Shown here: piece after piece, positions 8,390 to 18,433 of the stretch | How positions within the stretch are numbered: position 1 is the first letter of the stretch | Layout: every line of letters begins with the position of its first letter | DNA from: JAHZKN01 sp965250205 | GTDB lineage: Bacteria > Pseudomonadota > Alphaproteobacteria > Rhizobiales > Hyphomicrobiaceae | NCBI GenBank assembly: GCA_965250205.1 | Contig: CBDFNK010000018.1 | Span: 62,001 to 126,000, forward strand | Direction of reading: 5' to 3' | DNA: 64,000 nucleotides | Notes under the pieces: model-generated | Seen by the model: only the letters and a program-made list of their open reading frames with translations | Told to the model about the DNA's origin: nothing | Database searches by the model: none | Program-made: the position numbers and the translations under genes

Positions 8390-9709
8390 TCAAGGCTTGG
8401 TTCGAAAAATCAATCTGCTGACAGTATCACGGTCCGTCGATATGCGCAAAAAATAGGGGCCTGCGGGAAGCAGTGCTCCATCATCGTCCCGAAAATCCCA
8501 TTCGATAGCCCTCTCGCCCGGTGCGGGGTTCTCTTCTAGTGCCAGAGTTCTGAGTTCGCCGCCAAAACGGTCCCAAATTACCACATTGAAATATTTTGCG
8601 CCTTGTTCCACTGAGGCGCTAAATTGAACAGATTTTTCACTTGAAACTATTTGCTGTTCGGTCGGCGGCGCTAGCGCGACAAGTTCTGCATCGGCTACAG
8701 GTTCGTCTGTAAACTTGTAAACCGTATCACCCGAAGCAAAGGCTACGTTGACTGGGTTCCCAATAAAGCGAAAGCGGTTCAGTCCGAAACCAATTTCATT
8801 GGCGTTATCCCAATTCTGGCCACCGTCTTCAGTCTTGCTGCTGTAGCCACCAATCTGGCTGAGATTTCCCCAGCCTCCAACCCAACCTCGGTTTTCGTCG
8901 AGAAAACCTATGCCTTCTAAATTAGAGTTTCTTTGACGGTCATTTATGCGGAGACGCTCCCACTTCCTGCCACCATCATCGGAGCGCAGGATTGCGCCAT
9001 CGTGAAAATTTTCGAGTGAGACAAACATGGTCTTGTCATTCAGCTTCTGAATTTTCCAGCCCCATTCGCCCGTCGGGAATGCGCGTTGTGTTAGCTTCCG
9101 AAGCACGTTCGTCCATGTTGCGCCGCCGTCGGTCGTCCGAAGTACTGTTGGAATCACATCTGAGCGCCGTGTGGGTCGACCAGGGTGATTTACGACATCG
9201 ACACCCCCGACAACCCAGCCTTCCTGGCTGTTTTCAAAGTATATATCGATCAAAGATGCCGCATGCCGCCCCATGTCGATGCGTTCCCACTTTGCACCTC
9301 CGTTTGTCGTCTTCAAAATTGCTGCATCTTCCCAGGGCCGGTTTGTCCCTGCCGCATAGACTGTCTGTTCGTCCACAACGCAGATACCGCATATCTTCAC
9401 GGGAGCACCAGGCGGCACATTGGGATCTGGCTCCCAGGTTGAGCCATCTGTCATGCGGTAAAGGCGAGCGTTAGGGTCGAAAGTCCCGATCCAACCAAGG
9501 CGTTCGCTTGCAAATCCGCAGCAACGAAGATAGGACGGTATGGTCTGCTGGATCCGGAAGGTGTTAAACCCATCGGTCGTCTTGATCACCTTGCCGGCAT
9601 TGTTCACGGCCCAGCCCAGATTCTCATCAAGAAAGAAAATGTCCTCTGTTCGCCCCGCTGGAGGCACATTCGTTCGACGCCAACTAAAGTTTTCAAATCG
9701 ATCACTCAC
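8390..9709 (-). CDS. Ycf48/BNR-repeat protein with FlgD-like C-terminus
   Basis: This 439-residue beta-propeller protein has repeated xTTDGGxTW motifs (VIKTTDGFNTF, ILKTTNGGAKWERI, VLRTTDGGATWTNV, ILRSDDGGRKWERL) and intervening GW(A/V) blocks, as in photosystem II assembly factor Ycf48-like and BNR/sialidase-type propellers. The last about 90 residues (VVIWDRFGGELRTL...YFLRISTD) resemble the FlgD Ig-like fold. It starts at GTG with AGGAG upstream. No signal peptide is seen. It lies in the oxidase/radical SAM operon; a scaffold or binding role is plausible, but there is no direct evidence for its partner. Confidence 0.8.
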   Translation of the reverse strand: MSDRFENFSWRRTNVPPAGRTEDIFFLDENLGWAVNNAGKVIKTTDGFNTFRIQQTIPSYLRCCGFASERLGWIGTFDPNARLYRMTDGSTWEPDPNVPPGAPVKICGICVVDEQTVYAAGTNRPWEDAAILKTTNGGAKWERIDMGRHAASLIDIYFENSQEGWVVGGVDVVNHPGRPTRRSDVIPTVLRTTDGGATWTNVLRKLTQRAFPTGEWGWKIQKLNDKTMFVSLENFHDGAILRSDDGGRKWERLRINDRQRNSNLEGIGFLDENRGWVGGWGNLSQIGGYSSKTEDGGQNWDNANEIGFGLNRFRFIGNPVNVAFASGDTVYKFTDEPVADAELVALAPPTEQQIVSSEKSVQFSASVEQGAKYFNVVIWDRFGGELRTLALEENPAPGERAIEWDFRDDDGALLPAGPYFLRISTDRDTVSRLIFRTKP

Positions 9710-9831
9710 TGAGGAAAGCTCCTATTTTATCAAAATGAACGCTTGAGGAACTTTTTTCTGTGTCCTCGTAGGCCGCTGATTGGTGCAATCGGAGTAGACA
9801 CTTCGTCTCTGGGAATATGAAATGGAACAAC

Positions 9832-10212
9832 TCAACTATCGGGCATTCCGGCATCAAGCCAAGCAATGATCTCCTTAATTTCTTGTTCAGTCGCAAATCT
9901 ACCTGGTGGCGGACGCAGCGGCATCCTTCCTTTGAATCCGACACCGGTCGGGTCTCTTAGAGACTTGACCAAATTGGTCTCGGCACCGCGGCCCTGCTCA
10001 ACAAGTTCCGGGGCAATCAGGCGGATTAATTCCCCCCCCGGACCATCTGGCCATACATCGGAATTGAGCAGCTGCTCTTTGGTAGCCCACCCGAAATTTT
10101 CTGACGCATGTGCCTGCCGCATACGTTCAACGCTGACCTCCGTCGTGATATCGTCCAAGATTTTCTTGATACGCTTGAAGTTTGGAACAGCCAAACACTT
10201 TTCTGTTTCCAT
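9832..10212 (-). CDS. Small operon protein with cytochrome-like C-terminus, no heme motif
   Basis: The ATG start is supported by AGGAGAAG just upstream; longer open sequence lies inside the tyrosinase frame. The 126-residue protein begins METEKCLAVPNFKRIKKILD. Its C-terminus, GRMPLRPPPGRFATEQEI, then IIAWLDAGMPDS, resembles the end of small c-type cytochrome domains (Met followed by W(I/L)xxGxP), but no CXXCH is present, so heme attachment is not expected. The gene begins 22 bp after the tyrosinase stop, in the same operon. A partner or chaperone of the copper enzyme is possible; function unknown. Confidence 0.65.
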   Translation of the reverse strand: METEKCLAVPNFKRIKKILDDITTEVSVERMRQAHASENFGWATKEQLLNSDVWPDGPGGELIRLIAPELVEQGRGAETNLVKSLRDPTGVGFKGRMPLRPPPGRFATEQEIKEIIAWLDAGMPDS

Positions 10213-10234
10213 TTCTCTTCTCCTATGCATCAAG

Positions 10235-12813
10235 TCACTGTTTGGCAAGAATGTCGCCTGCAGTTCTCTGCCCGCGCTCCGCCAGAGTTCGTACACGCTC
10301 ATTGGAGGCGGTTGCCGCGCTTGCAAATGCAGCGGCGATTTCGTCAACAACATCGCTCGGTAGAGCGTCGGCGTTGGCCTCAAGGTAGAGGCCAAGCATA
10401 GCGGCTGCTTCCACACGCAACTCGGGATTTTCCAAATCATCCAAAAGCAATAGTTTCGTGGCCTTCAGGATTGGTCCGCCAGCACTACTGCCTGCCACCG
10501 CGGCTACAGCGGCGCGCCTCAAATCTTCACCGTGATCTTTTCCGTTTATGATGGCAGCAATATCGGCTTCCGCGGCCTCATCGCCGACCAAAGTCTTCAC
10601 AGCTTGCAGTCGCACCGCAGGATTGGCGCTGGCGAGATAGGGGCGAACAACGTCCTGGTAGCTGCTCATCTTTCCTGAAATCCGTATGCCCTGAATTGCT
10701 TCTGAGGCGGTAATCGGTGAATCGTCCGGCTTGTTCAATGCCTCTGCTAATATTTCTAGAGTTGCTGGATCCCCCATTGGCGTTGTCGCCTGAATTGCTG
10801 CGGAACGAACAGCTGGACGAGGGTCCTTTAGGGATTTCCGGATTTCGGAGAAGATTTCTTTCATAAATTCGCGACCGTCGGCAGTGAACATCGCGCTGCG
10901 CGTTAAGGCACCAATTATCTCGACCGTCAATTTCCCATCATCGGTTGGCGGGCTGTTCAGGACTTCAAGTGCCAACCCGACCCAATTTTTGGCCGGTGTG
11001 CGTTGCAAGTGCCCTAACGCATCGCTTCGAATGCGTTCGGGCTCCTCTTTGGATCTCAACAGATCGAGCAACAGTTTGATTTGGCCGCTGTCAGCAAGCA
11101 GGTCGGGATTGAGTCGCTCCGCTGCGGTGACGCGAACTTGGAAATTTTTTTTCGGGTCGGAGAAATCGGCCATCAACTCTCTGCTTTTCTCAACGGTCTC
11201 GATTGATGCGACCGGTCCAGGCGAAGCTGGCGCGGGCGGTGCTCCATAGGGCACGGTGTCATAGGCAAAGCCCATGTCTGCGCGCGATGGGGCAAGACCA
11301 GCATAATCAATCATGTCAACCGGTCTTGGCTTTGCCGGCCTGGCCGGCCAAAGACCAGATATCGGAGCTTCCCGGAAGTTAAGAAAAAATGGCTTGAAGC
11401 CAAGGGTGTTGCGCGGCGGCCAACTTCCTTTCAGAGTTGCTTGGGGGCCCCATAAGTCGTTCCAGGGCCACATCGTATCTTCAGCATTGTGACCAATGGG
11501 CGTGCATACATTAGGCGTAAGCACATTGCATTTTGCGGCACTTGCACCTTGTGAGTGAAAGTCACCCAGCGGATAATAGCTTCCATTCGAACCGTCATGC
11601 GCGAGCCTATTGTGCTTATACTGCCAACTTGCCCACTGTCGATCAAAGCCAGCATGAAAAATCCAGAAGATCGGATCTCGCGGAGAGGTTTGGCAACTTC
11701 CCATCCACGGACCTACCCAGCCGTGTCCACGATTGTGCGGGTTAGATTCCAAAGCATCGACAAAACCTGTCGTGAGAGTGGCCCTGTCAGGATAGTTCGA
11801 ATATGTAGTTCGGTTGAAGAGCGAAGCGTCGCTGTCAAACAGCGTGCTTAGAATCGCGCCACTTCTTGTAATTGCATGCCTCGGTAAGCTTGCAAGATCA
11901 ATGCTCCAACCATGCAGCGGATTATCAACCGGGTCGAATTCTGCCTCCACGACTTGGTTGCCTGGCAAGACTGGATTGGCCCCCAAAAAAATACGGGTGA
12001 ACAGTGTGGATTCTTCATTCATCATCCAGTAGGGCAAAGTGACATGAGGAAATTTTTCCTGAATCGCTCGCTCAAACTGGAGAAGAAACGCGCGATGCCA
12101 TGCTACGAAGCTCGGGCCTTTGTGCGCAAGATCCGGAAAAATAGCCGGGCTTACGACTCCGCCGTAGGCGGCAACGCTGTGCAGGCGGACAAACTCCCGA
12201 TACAGGCCTTTTCCATCAGGCGTCTTTGCCGTCCACCGCAAATATCTCAATGCCTTTAGGAACTCTAGACGCTCATCATCCGTCAATTTCCGATGATCTT
12301 TTCTAATACGGATCATCAGTGGGTGCCGCAATACGACAGGTCCGTCCGCTGTGGCTCTGTGTACTTCGATGATAGCGTCCTTGTCCGCGCTACTTGCTCT
12401 TGGAAATTTGCCGGCAACAACAAAATCGACCCAAGAACCGTCCTTAGGCAATACCAACTCTAATTGCGCCTGATCAGCTGTTTTTCCCGGCCTGACAGAG
12501 TGCGCAAATGCAACTTCTCCGTCCAGAGGATGATCCCTGCCGGAAGAACAGTGCCCTGCGGATCATTCGTCAAGAAAATAACCGCATCTTGCACTGCTCC
12601 AGCTGCCTGCCTGATTCTGGCAGGTGCCGGTGCCCAAGTCAGATAGTCATCGGTGCCGGATGCTGAACCTCTAATCTCGATCTCAAAACCAAGGCAAGGC
12701 GAACTTATCGCACAGATCGACAGACTAAAGACTAGCCAGAGCAGCGCAGTTGTTACACGGTGAACTCGTTGAAACTGAAACGGCGCGATCGGATCCGTTG
12801 AATAGACAAACAA
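10235..12813 (-). CDS. Secreted tyrosinase with HEAT-like C-terminal repeats, one frameshift
   Basis: This type III copper oxidase hydroxylates and oxidises phenols such as tyrosine. CuA ligands are seen in RLHSVAAYGG and HKGPSFVAWHR, CuB ligands in HNRGHGWVG and DPIFWIFHAGFDRQW, so all six His are present. The last about 330 residues form helical HEAT-like repeats, unusual for tyrosinases. The N-terminal part starts at a TTG with AAGGAG and has a signal peptide (ALLWLVFSLSICAISSPCLG). It lies in a different frame from the rest: adding one G at the CCC run near 12535 (plus strand) joins the parts as LPAGDHPLDGEVAFAHSV. The frameshift may be a sequencing error. The central operon position suggests action on the repeat protein or a related phenolic. 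Confidence 0.85.
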
Positions 12814-12871
12814 TCCAAACTCCTTTTGTCTTATACTTACCTCTTATTTGTATTTTGACTCATGGCTGCCG

Positions 12872-13270
12872 CTATTGTCTCACAGCATACCATGATGCAA
12901 CGAAGCCAGCTGTTGCCTGCCCATTGGAATGGGGCACCGTACGGATGATGGACCCAACAATTGCGTCGACCTGGCTAACGCCATTCGTCCACTCGGGAAC
13001 GAGATAGCCGCGATAGTCATAAACCCATGTCTCGCCACCAATCTCGCCGCGGCCCTGAAAGCGCACCGTCACTGGTTTGCCTTCTGTAGCCATGCCATCG
13101 AGATCGAGCGACCAGCCGGGACCGCCAAGCGTACCTCCGATCTTGCCGCCTGAGGGCTCAGTCAAGTTGAGAGTACCCATTCCGAACCGAAGATCGTTGA
13201 ACTCAACCGACAAGTCGGGATTGTTGATCAAACTACGGTATGTCCAGTTTCCTACAAATGATTGAGCCAT
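12872..13270 (-). CDS. Beta-rich hypothetical protein linked to the copper oxidases
   Basis: The start at MAQSFVGNWTYRSLINNP is supported by GGAGG a few bases upstream; an earlier ATG overlapping the oxidase stop would add nine residues. The 132-residue protein is rich in beta-strand patterns and Gly (GGKIGGTLGGPGWSLDLDG, RGEIGGETWVYDYRGYLVP) and suggests a small beta-barrel or lipocalin-like fold. No signal peptide or catalytic residues are evident. It sits between the multicopper oxidase and tyrosinase genes, so it probably serves that pathway; its role is unknown. Confidence 0.65.
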   Translation of the reverse strand: MAQSFVGNWTYRSLINNPDLSVEFNDLRFGMGTLNLTEPSGGKIGGTLGGPGWSLDLDGMATEGKPVTVRFQGRGEIGGETWVYDYRGYLVPEWTNGVSQVDAIVGSIIRTVPHSNGQATAGFVASWYAVRQ

Positions 13271-13296
13271 TTCCGTATCCTCCACGACTTCGCTCA

Positions 13297-15399
13297 TCAG
13301 TGATGGTTTTCTAAGATGCCACCATTGCCATCAGGCAATCCAATGCGAACGTTTTGCATCATGCCCTGATCTTCGTGATCAAGTATGTGACAGTGCAATA
13401 CAAAGTCACCAATATATCGGCGATAGTGAGTGCGCACACGAATGCGATAGGGTGCGACTTTGCCAGCGGGGGTCCGATACATTGCCGTGAACAAGGTATC
13501 CTTCCAGACGCCTTTAAGCCCGGCATAAATCGAGGCATTCGCCGGATCGGCGCTGCTGACATCGTTGCCGTCAGCATCTAGAATTTCTAGAATTTGAAAT
13601 GGATTGACGTGAATGTGGAATGGATGACCCACGAAGAATGAACGCAACTCCCAGTCCTGGACCGCACCAAGCGGCAGTTTGCGATCGACTCGGCCGGGAT
13701 CATAAGAAGCGGCATTGACCAGTTTACCGTCCACATCGAACGACCCGATCTGGAACAACGGGCCACCGGAACTCAAATCAATGTTAAAACCCAAAGTCTG
13801 GATCCCGTCAGGTTTAGCATGCATCAGACTCGCATGTGGCTCGAAGGCAGACAGACCCAGATTGGCACGCAGGTCCGAGACGACGTTTGCCTTCATCGTT
13901 GCAGGCATGTGAGCTTGAGCAGCCTCAAGTAAAGTTGTTTTTAGATGATCGGCGAGTGAAGCACCACCAGTCCCGCGACCCGGCCCGACCCGTACAAGTC
14001 CGAGAAGCTTACGGCTTTTCGCTTCTGTGCTTACGGTTTCGTTGCCCGGCGCTGCCCCGTCGATGATGCAATAGACACCTTCCTCCGGAAAGCTCACAAG
14101 CAGATCTTCGCGGTACCCGGGATGAAGATCAGCAAAGGTCTGCTGGCGTAATGCTGATCGCGTCAGACCATCCATGGCCAATGAGAACTGCGCGATGGGA
14201 TCAGCAGCGCAAACACTATTTAGGAAATCATTCTGCTCGTCTGCTGTCCGTGCTGCCAGAGCAGACGCCATCGCAACTTGCGGCGCAACGCCGACGGTCC
14301 TGTGAAACTGAAGCTTGACCGAGTCCCGAACGCCTGCGTGGATCAGGCGCCAACGCTCGACGTGACCCGCGATGGCGCCATCGAATGTCGGCACCGTGCG
14401 GCCATTGAGAGTCGTAAACCGTCCGGATCGAGGCCAGGAGCCGGGTCCGAATTGATCATAACCCTCGATGGTTCCAACGTCGTCGGCATCGCAGACCCAG
14501 ATGTTTGTTCGCGCCAGTCTTGATAGATCCATCCGCAGCGCGGCAAGCATAAGGAATCTGTTGAAGTAGAACGATGCGCTCCTCAAACGGGGTCCCATCC
14601 TTCATCCGTAGCAAAGTGTCGACATCGCCGTTCCGGGAAGCATCCGGCAGACGATTGCCCCGGATGATCAAGGCGCCTGCCATACCACTTGACACTTGAA
14701 GAGCAGTCGAGCCATGCAGGTGAGGGTGATACCAGAACGTTCCGGCTGGATGATCCAAGGGGATGTTGTACTCGTAAGTAAAAGAGGATCGCGGATTGAT
14801 CCGCAGCAAGACGTTATCCGAATTGCCTGCCGGACTGATCCACAGTCCGTGAGTGTGCATGTTTGTCGAATTGAAGCAGTGGGGAGTGTTCACGTCGCCC
14901 GCACTGTGACAAGACGGGTCATCAGCCGGGAGCTCGTTGACTAGGTTCAAACGGAATGTTTCGCCAGGATGAAGGTTGATGGTTGGAGCGACAAACGGAA
15001 CGGCCGGATCGGTTCCAGTTCCCTGATAGGCGCGCAAACCGCACTTGGTCAAAATCACCCCGTTTGCGGATTGTAGATCTGACCGTCTACTTTTCGAATG
15101 TATGCTGTCCAAGCGACTTCACCTTGTTGCCCGAACAAATTAGGCGGGATTGCGGATGCAATTGTCGGCTGCTCTGCAGTGGCCAGACTTGCCACGGGAA
15201 CGTCGCGTTTTTTGGAACTCAAAACAGCCGCTGGCGGATTTCTGACGACTTCCCACGATTGGGAAATCTCCTGGGCAAACGACGGTGCCACCAGCACAAT
15301 TCCACAGCAAAAACAGAATGTGGCTAGAGCTTGAATTGAAACAGAGCTTATCCAATTTTTTTTGGCGCGATTGGGAACCCGCAAAAACATTTGGTCCAT
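13297..15399 (-). CDS. Secreted multicopper oxidase, three one-base frameshifts
   Basis: Pieces in three frames build one CotA/bilirubin-oxidase-like protein of about 700 residues. A signal peptide (ALATFCFCCGIVLVAPSFAQ) leads. Copper motifs follow in order: NMHTHGLWISP, FWYHPHLHGS, HPFHIHVNPFQ and HCHILDHEDQGMM. Removing one base near 15057-15061 and one near 15044 restores NPQTGDFDQVRLRAYQG. A third shift lies near 14495-14505, where the next frame continues NIWVCDADDVGTIEGYDQFG. All His and Cys ligand blocks survive, so the gene may be intact with sequence errors, or freshly inactivated. The ATG chosen has GGAAATTGGAA before it. First gene of the operon; it would oxidise phenolics outside the cytoplasm. 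Confidence 0.8.
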
Positions 15400-15808
15400 T
15401 TCCAATTTCCTAAAATATTTCTATTTTTAATAGCACTCAATTCATTGGAATTAATCGAAAATCGAAGCGTTAGAAAATTGCTTATTAACGAGCGGCCATC
15501 AGCACATACAGGCACAGTAAGTCGTCCATTGAACACCCGAAGCTCGCAGCATACTATCTCACAACCGCTGAAATCAAGCATAAACATAAGGTTTTGCACG
15601 GTTCGCGTAATTTCTGGAGCAGGCGGACTGCCACTTGGTTGCTAAAGGAGTCTTGCGCTAGAGGTTTGCTTTTCAAGCCTTCCGGTGGGCGTCGCTTGAG
15701 ACTGTGGAGTCTGTAGAGGGGTCAAAAGCACGCGTATGACCCCTTCTTAATCTAGGTCTACTTTCACCTCGCAAACCGGACCAAATTTGTCTGACAAACC
15801 CTAGTGCC
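15400..15808. other. Upstream region of the oxidase operon
   Basis: No gene is seen. This is the likely promoter region for the minus-strand oxidase operon. An 8-bp inverted repeat AGGGGTCA/TGACCCCT (15717-15724 and 15737-15744) could be an operator or hairpin. No clear T-run follows on either strand. Confidence 0.45.
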
Positions 15809-16089
15809 TTAACGCTGCTCAAACTCTGCCGTGTTCAGACACTGAAAACCGTCTAACCACGCTTCAAGATCTTCGTGCTTGTACAGAACGCGGGCACGTT
15901 TTCCTGGTCCTGCCTTCGTGTAGCGTGGGCCGGTTGGCCTTCGACACGAAAGCGTTCTAATGTTCGTGGCGAAAGGCGCAGGAATCTTGCCGCTTCTTCG
16001 GTCATCAGATAGGCATGACTTGCTTGAGGTAGCTTTTGCGCCGTTGAAGCCGCCGTCGCGCTTGTTCGATTTGTGCTACGTGGTTCCAT
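15809..16089 (-). pseudogene. AlpA-like helix-turn-helix gene with one frameshift
   Basis: The frame from MEPRSTNRTS contains AYLMTEEAARFLRLSPRTLE and RFRVEG, a classic AlpA/excisionase HTH_17 motif. It then shifts by one base near 15930. In the shifted frame the wing continues GPRYTKAGPGKRARVLYKHE then DLEAWLDGF and ends at NTAEFEQR. The two halves together give a normal-size (about 93 residues) DNA-binding protein. It may regulate the mobilization genes that follow. Because other genes here carry similar one-base shifts, a sequence error is possible. Confidence 0.7.
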
Positions 16090-16267
16090 GGTCTCAGTCT
16101 TTCGTAATGATGTTGCACGAGTAATCGGCGTCACGGGTCTTCGCCAGTGATACCAAGGTCGATTCCAATAAGTCATGCTGAATCGCGCGCACGTCAAATC
16201 GCCGTTGTCATTGTGCGCGCTTGTTTCATTAAAAACGCCACCGGCGCCTGCGTAACCATAGGGACCG

Positions 16268-16426
16268 TCAATCGGCGTCCATCTCGGTTGGATCCTCTTC
16301 CGGTGTTGATCCAGTTGAGCCCTTCTGACCACCATCTGGCCCCTCACCTGGTGGATCTTCCGTTGGCGTGTCATTTGTTTCGTGTTCCGCCCGATAGAGC
16401 AGCCAGAAATGAGCGGTAAAGGGCAT
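16268..16426 (-). CDS. Small acidic protein (52 residues), possible
   Basis: The frame begins MPFTAHFWLLYRAEHETNDT and ends in a Pro/Glu/Asp/Gly-rich tail (TEDPPGEGPDGGQKGSTG...). It overlaps the 3' end of the small membrane protein gene, in another frame. It could be a separate small gene or the true C-terminus of that membrane protein after a one-base shift. The biased, protein-like composition supports coding. Confidence 0.35.
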   Translation of the reverse strand: MPFTAHFWLLYRAEHETNDTPTEDPPGEGPDGGQKGSTGSTPEEDPTEMDAD

Positions 16427-16619
16427 AAATCCAAAGTGCAATCGGCAGAACCAGCTCTGTAACCATTACAATCATGGCGACGGGCAAAAATGCGCCGACG
16501 TAGCCCAGCGTTTCGCCAACACGTGTCTTGGTTGGAAAGACGGGTGTTGGTGCTGCGGCGTTTACGTGGCCATCAAGCACGTCTTCAAGTGCTCGGGCCA
16601 TGGCTTGCAAAAATGCCAT
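16371..16619 (-). CDS. Small membrane protein
   Basis: The 82-residue product has a polar N-terminus (MAFLQAMARALEDVLDGHVN) and a long hydrophobic stretch from GYVGAFLPVAMIVMVTELVL through IALWIYALY, enough for one or two membrane segments. No motif identifies it. It is the last clear frame of a run of small membrane genes read on the minus strand ahead of the AlpA-like gene, perhaps accessory functions of the mobile element. Confidence 0.45.
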   Translation of the reverse strand: MAFLQAMARALEDVLDGHVNAAAPTPVFPTKTRVGETLGYVGAFLPVAMIVMVTELVLPIALWIYALYRSFLAALSGGTRNK

Positions 16620-17262
16620 TCAAGCGCGCGGTTGCCTTGGGACGCCCTGAAATCGCAACGCCCATCGTTCAACTCTTTGGCGTAAGCTTTGAGTAGCGTC
16701 GTTGGTTGCACTTCGACAAGCGTCGCGATCAGCTGGTTCGATCTTCGCATTAAGATGCTGCAGTTTCAGACGACGGCTCCAAATGGTCCTGGCCGGGAAT
16801 TTTGATAAAATCTGATTGTAGCCAGCAATCGCGTCATTGAGTGCGTCAAGCGTTGCTTTTCTGTTGGTTTCGCCTGTGCTCTTTTCCTCAACAATGCTTC
16901 TGGCACGTGCGGTTTTTTTCTTCGAGATAACGTGTGATAGGGCCGCGTCCACCACTGCGACCGCTGATGCAACCGCTTGCCAATTTCGCAATCTCGATGT
17001 TGTGTGAGATCGGTAACAATGCTGCGCAGGAGCGCAGCCGGACGATCACCCTCAACGGCTTTCCTGTTGCGTGCTGCAATCAGATGCGAAAGCTCTGTGC
17101 CATGGGCTGCAAGGCGAAGTTCCTCGACCGATTTTTAACGTCAGTCCTGCGTAGGGTGGAAATGGCAAGACCGCTGCCAACCAGCAGAATGGAGAGAACC
17201 CCAATGATGCCACTCGGCCAAAAGCCGGTCGCAGCTTGCTCAGCACCCTTTTCAATCGCCAT
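16620..17262 (-). pseudogene. Frameshifted membrane-anchored helical protein
   Basis: The frame starting MAIEKGAEQAATGFWPSGII has one membrane segment (GVLSILLVGSGLAI). Good protein-like sequence then moves between frames: VEELRLAAHGTELSHLIAAR follows after a shift near 17125, then KKKTARARSIVEEKSTGETN after another near 16935, and perhaps a third switch near 16745. The combined product would be a membrane protein with a long helical, charged cytoplasmic part. No family is recognised. Multiple shifts mean either decay or local sequence errors. Confidence 0.5.
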
Positions 17263-17491
17263 GCGGTTGATGGTGTAGGGTGACGATGCCAGCCAACAGC
17301 GAAATCGTGATCAACTTCAAAATCGCGAGCAAACCCGGCTCAGCAATCAAGTTGGTAAACGCCAGGGCAAACAGCGCAATCTCAAGGATTGAAACAGCAC
17401 GGATGGCCTTGGTTTCAAGCGAGGCTTTGCGTTTTGGCCGATACCGAAAAAAGGACCGGCGCTCTGTCTGAATTGAATCGTTTGGGTTCAT
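17252..17491 (-). CDS. Small two-segment membrane protein
   Basis: The 79-residue protein has a basic N-terminus (RRSFFRYRPKRKASLETKAI) followed by two hydrophobic segments (VSILEIALFALAFTNLIA and LLAILKLITISLLAGIVTL). Its end overlaps the ATG of the next membrane-protein gene by 11 bases, which suggests coupled translation. Function unknown; probably part of the element's accessory set. Confidence 0.55.
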   Translation of the reverse strand: MNPNDSIQTERRSFFRYRPKRKASLETKAIRAVSILEIALFALAFTNLIAEPGLLAILKLITISLLAGIVTLHHQPHGD

Positions 17492-17648
17492 TTTTGTGTC
17501 CTCTAGGTCTTGCGTTTCTCAAGGGTCTTGAGGACACCTACCTATTGACATCTAAGGCCCAGCAGCAACAGAGTGCAATTCTGGACTAAAGTTTATTACC
17601 CCCATATACTTATGTTTACTGCCCCTTTCACTTACGTAAAGGCTCCTT

Positions 17649-18419
17649 ATGCCGCGCACCTATCGCCCAAAGAACGCTGTTGTGAAGCGATCCAGGCTTG
17701 ATGCCAGTGGCAGCATGACGGTGGTGATGAACTATCTCTGTCAGGTAGAGGCAGCAACGATTGCCAAGAGGTTGTCGGTCACGGAGCCGACCATTCACAG
17801 GCTCATCAACAAGCTGCAAAAGCGCCTCGTCGAAGACGCGTACCTGCTGCACATCCTCTGCGGCTTGCTGGTTGAAGGCAAAGCATTCCTGGAACCGTTT
17901 GCCCCTGCATTGCGATGGGTTTCGCGCCTCACACCGGATGACGCCCGCAATCTTAAGCACTGTATCTATAATTGCCCATCGGCTGTTTCATTGAGCGCTC
18001 AGCAATTTCAGGGTTACATGATGAGCGGGCGGATGGACTTTTTGGACGACACGGAGTGGTGCGATGGGCGTCATCTAAAATTCGCCGAATACAGTCGATT
18101 GGCCGACTATCATTTCAGACCTGACTATTGTGACGGGTGCCCAAACCCGATGCGCCGCGACGTTGACCTCATCATCATCAACTCCATGAGCTTTGATGAT
18201 ATCCTACATCCTGTTTATCGAAAAAATTTCGCACGCCACATTTCAGCACTTATGATCCGGAGGTGTGCACGCGAGCGCATTCTGATCGCGAACGAAGAAA
18301 AACGATTATATGACTTTGAAAATCTCGATGGTTTTGAACACGAGGGCGACATGCGCGCTGAAATTATCCGAAAATGGCTCGATAGCGCAATTCCTTATCT
18401 CCGCAAGAACCCGCTCTAA
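17649..18419 (+). CDS. Helix-turn-helix protein with Cys-rich centre, unknown
   Basis: The 256-residue product has an N-terminal HTH region at about 33-60 (AATIAKRLSVTEPTIHRLIN). A central part has scattered Cys (CIYNCPSAV, EWCDGRH, YCDGCPNPM), which might bind a metal. The C-terminus is helical and charged. This suggests a transcription regulator or a transposase-related DNA-binding protein, but no DDE or other catalytic pattern is evident. It stands alone on the plus strand between two minus-strand clusters. The start follows a weak AAGG. Confidence 0.55.
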   Translation: MPRTYRPKNAVVKRSRLDASGSMTVVMNYLCQVEAATIAKRLSVTEPTIHRLINKLQKRLVEDAYLLHILCGLLVEGKAFLEPFAPALRWVSRLTPDDARNLKHCIYNCPSAVSLSAQQFQGYMMSGRMDFLDDTEWCDGRHLKFAEYSRLADYHFRPDYCDGCPNPMRRDVDLIIINSMSFDDILHPVYRKNFARHISALMIRRCARERILIANEEKRLYDFENLDGFEHEGDMRAEIIRKWLDSAIPYLRKNPL

Positions 18420-18433
18420 ATGAGTGTTATCGG

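Noticed and set aside
9702..9944. Minus-strand frame of 80 residues
   Set aside because: It overlaps a better-supported gene in another frame and has no recognisable pattern.
15809..16434. Long reading frame starting upstream of the AlpA-like gene
   Set aside because: The N-terminal part before MEPRSTNRTS is not protein-like and overlaps a small gene in another frame; the HTH start near 16089 is preferred.
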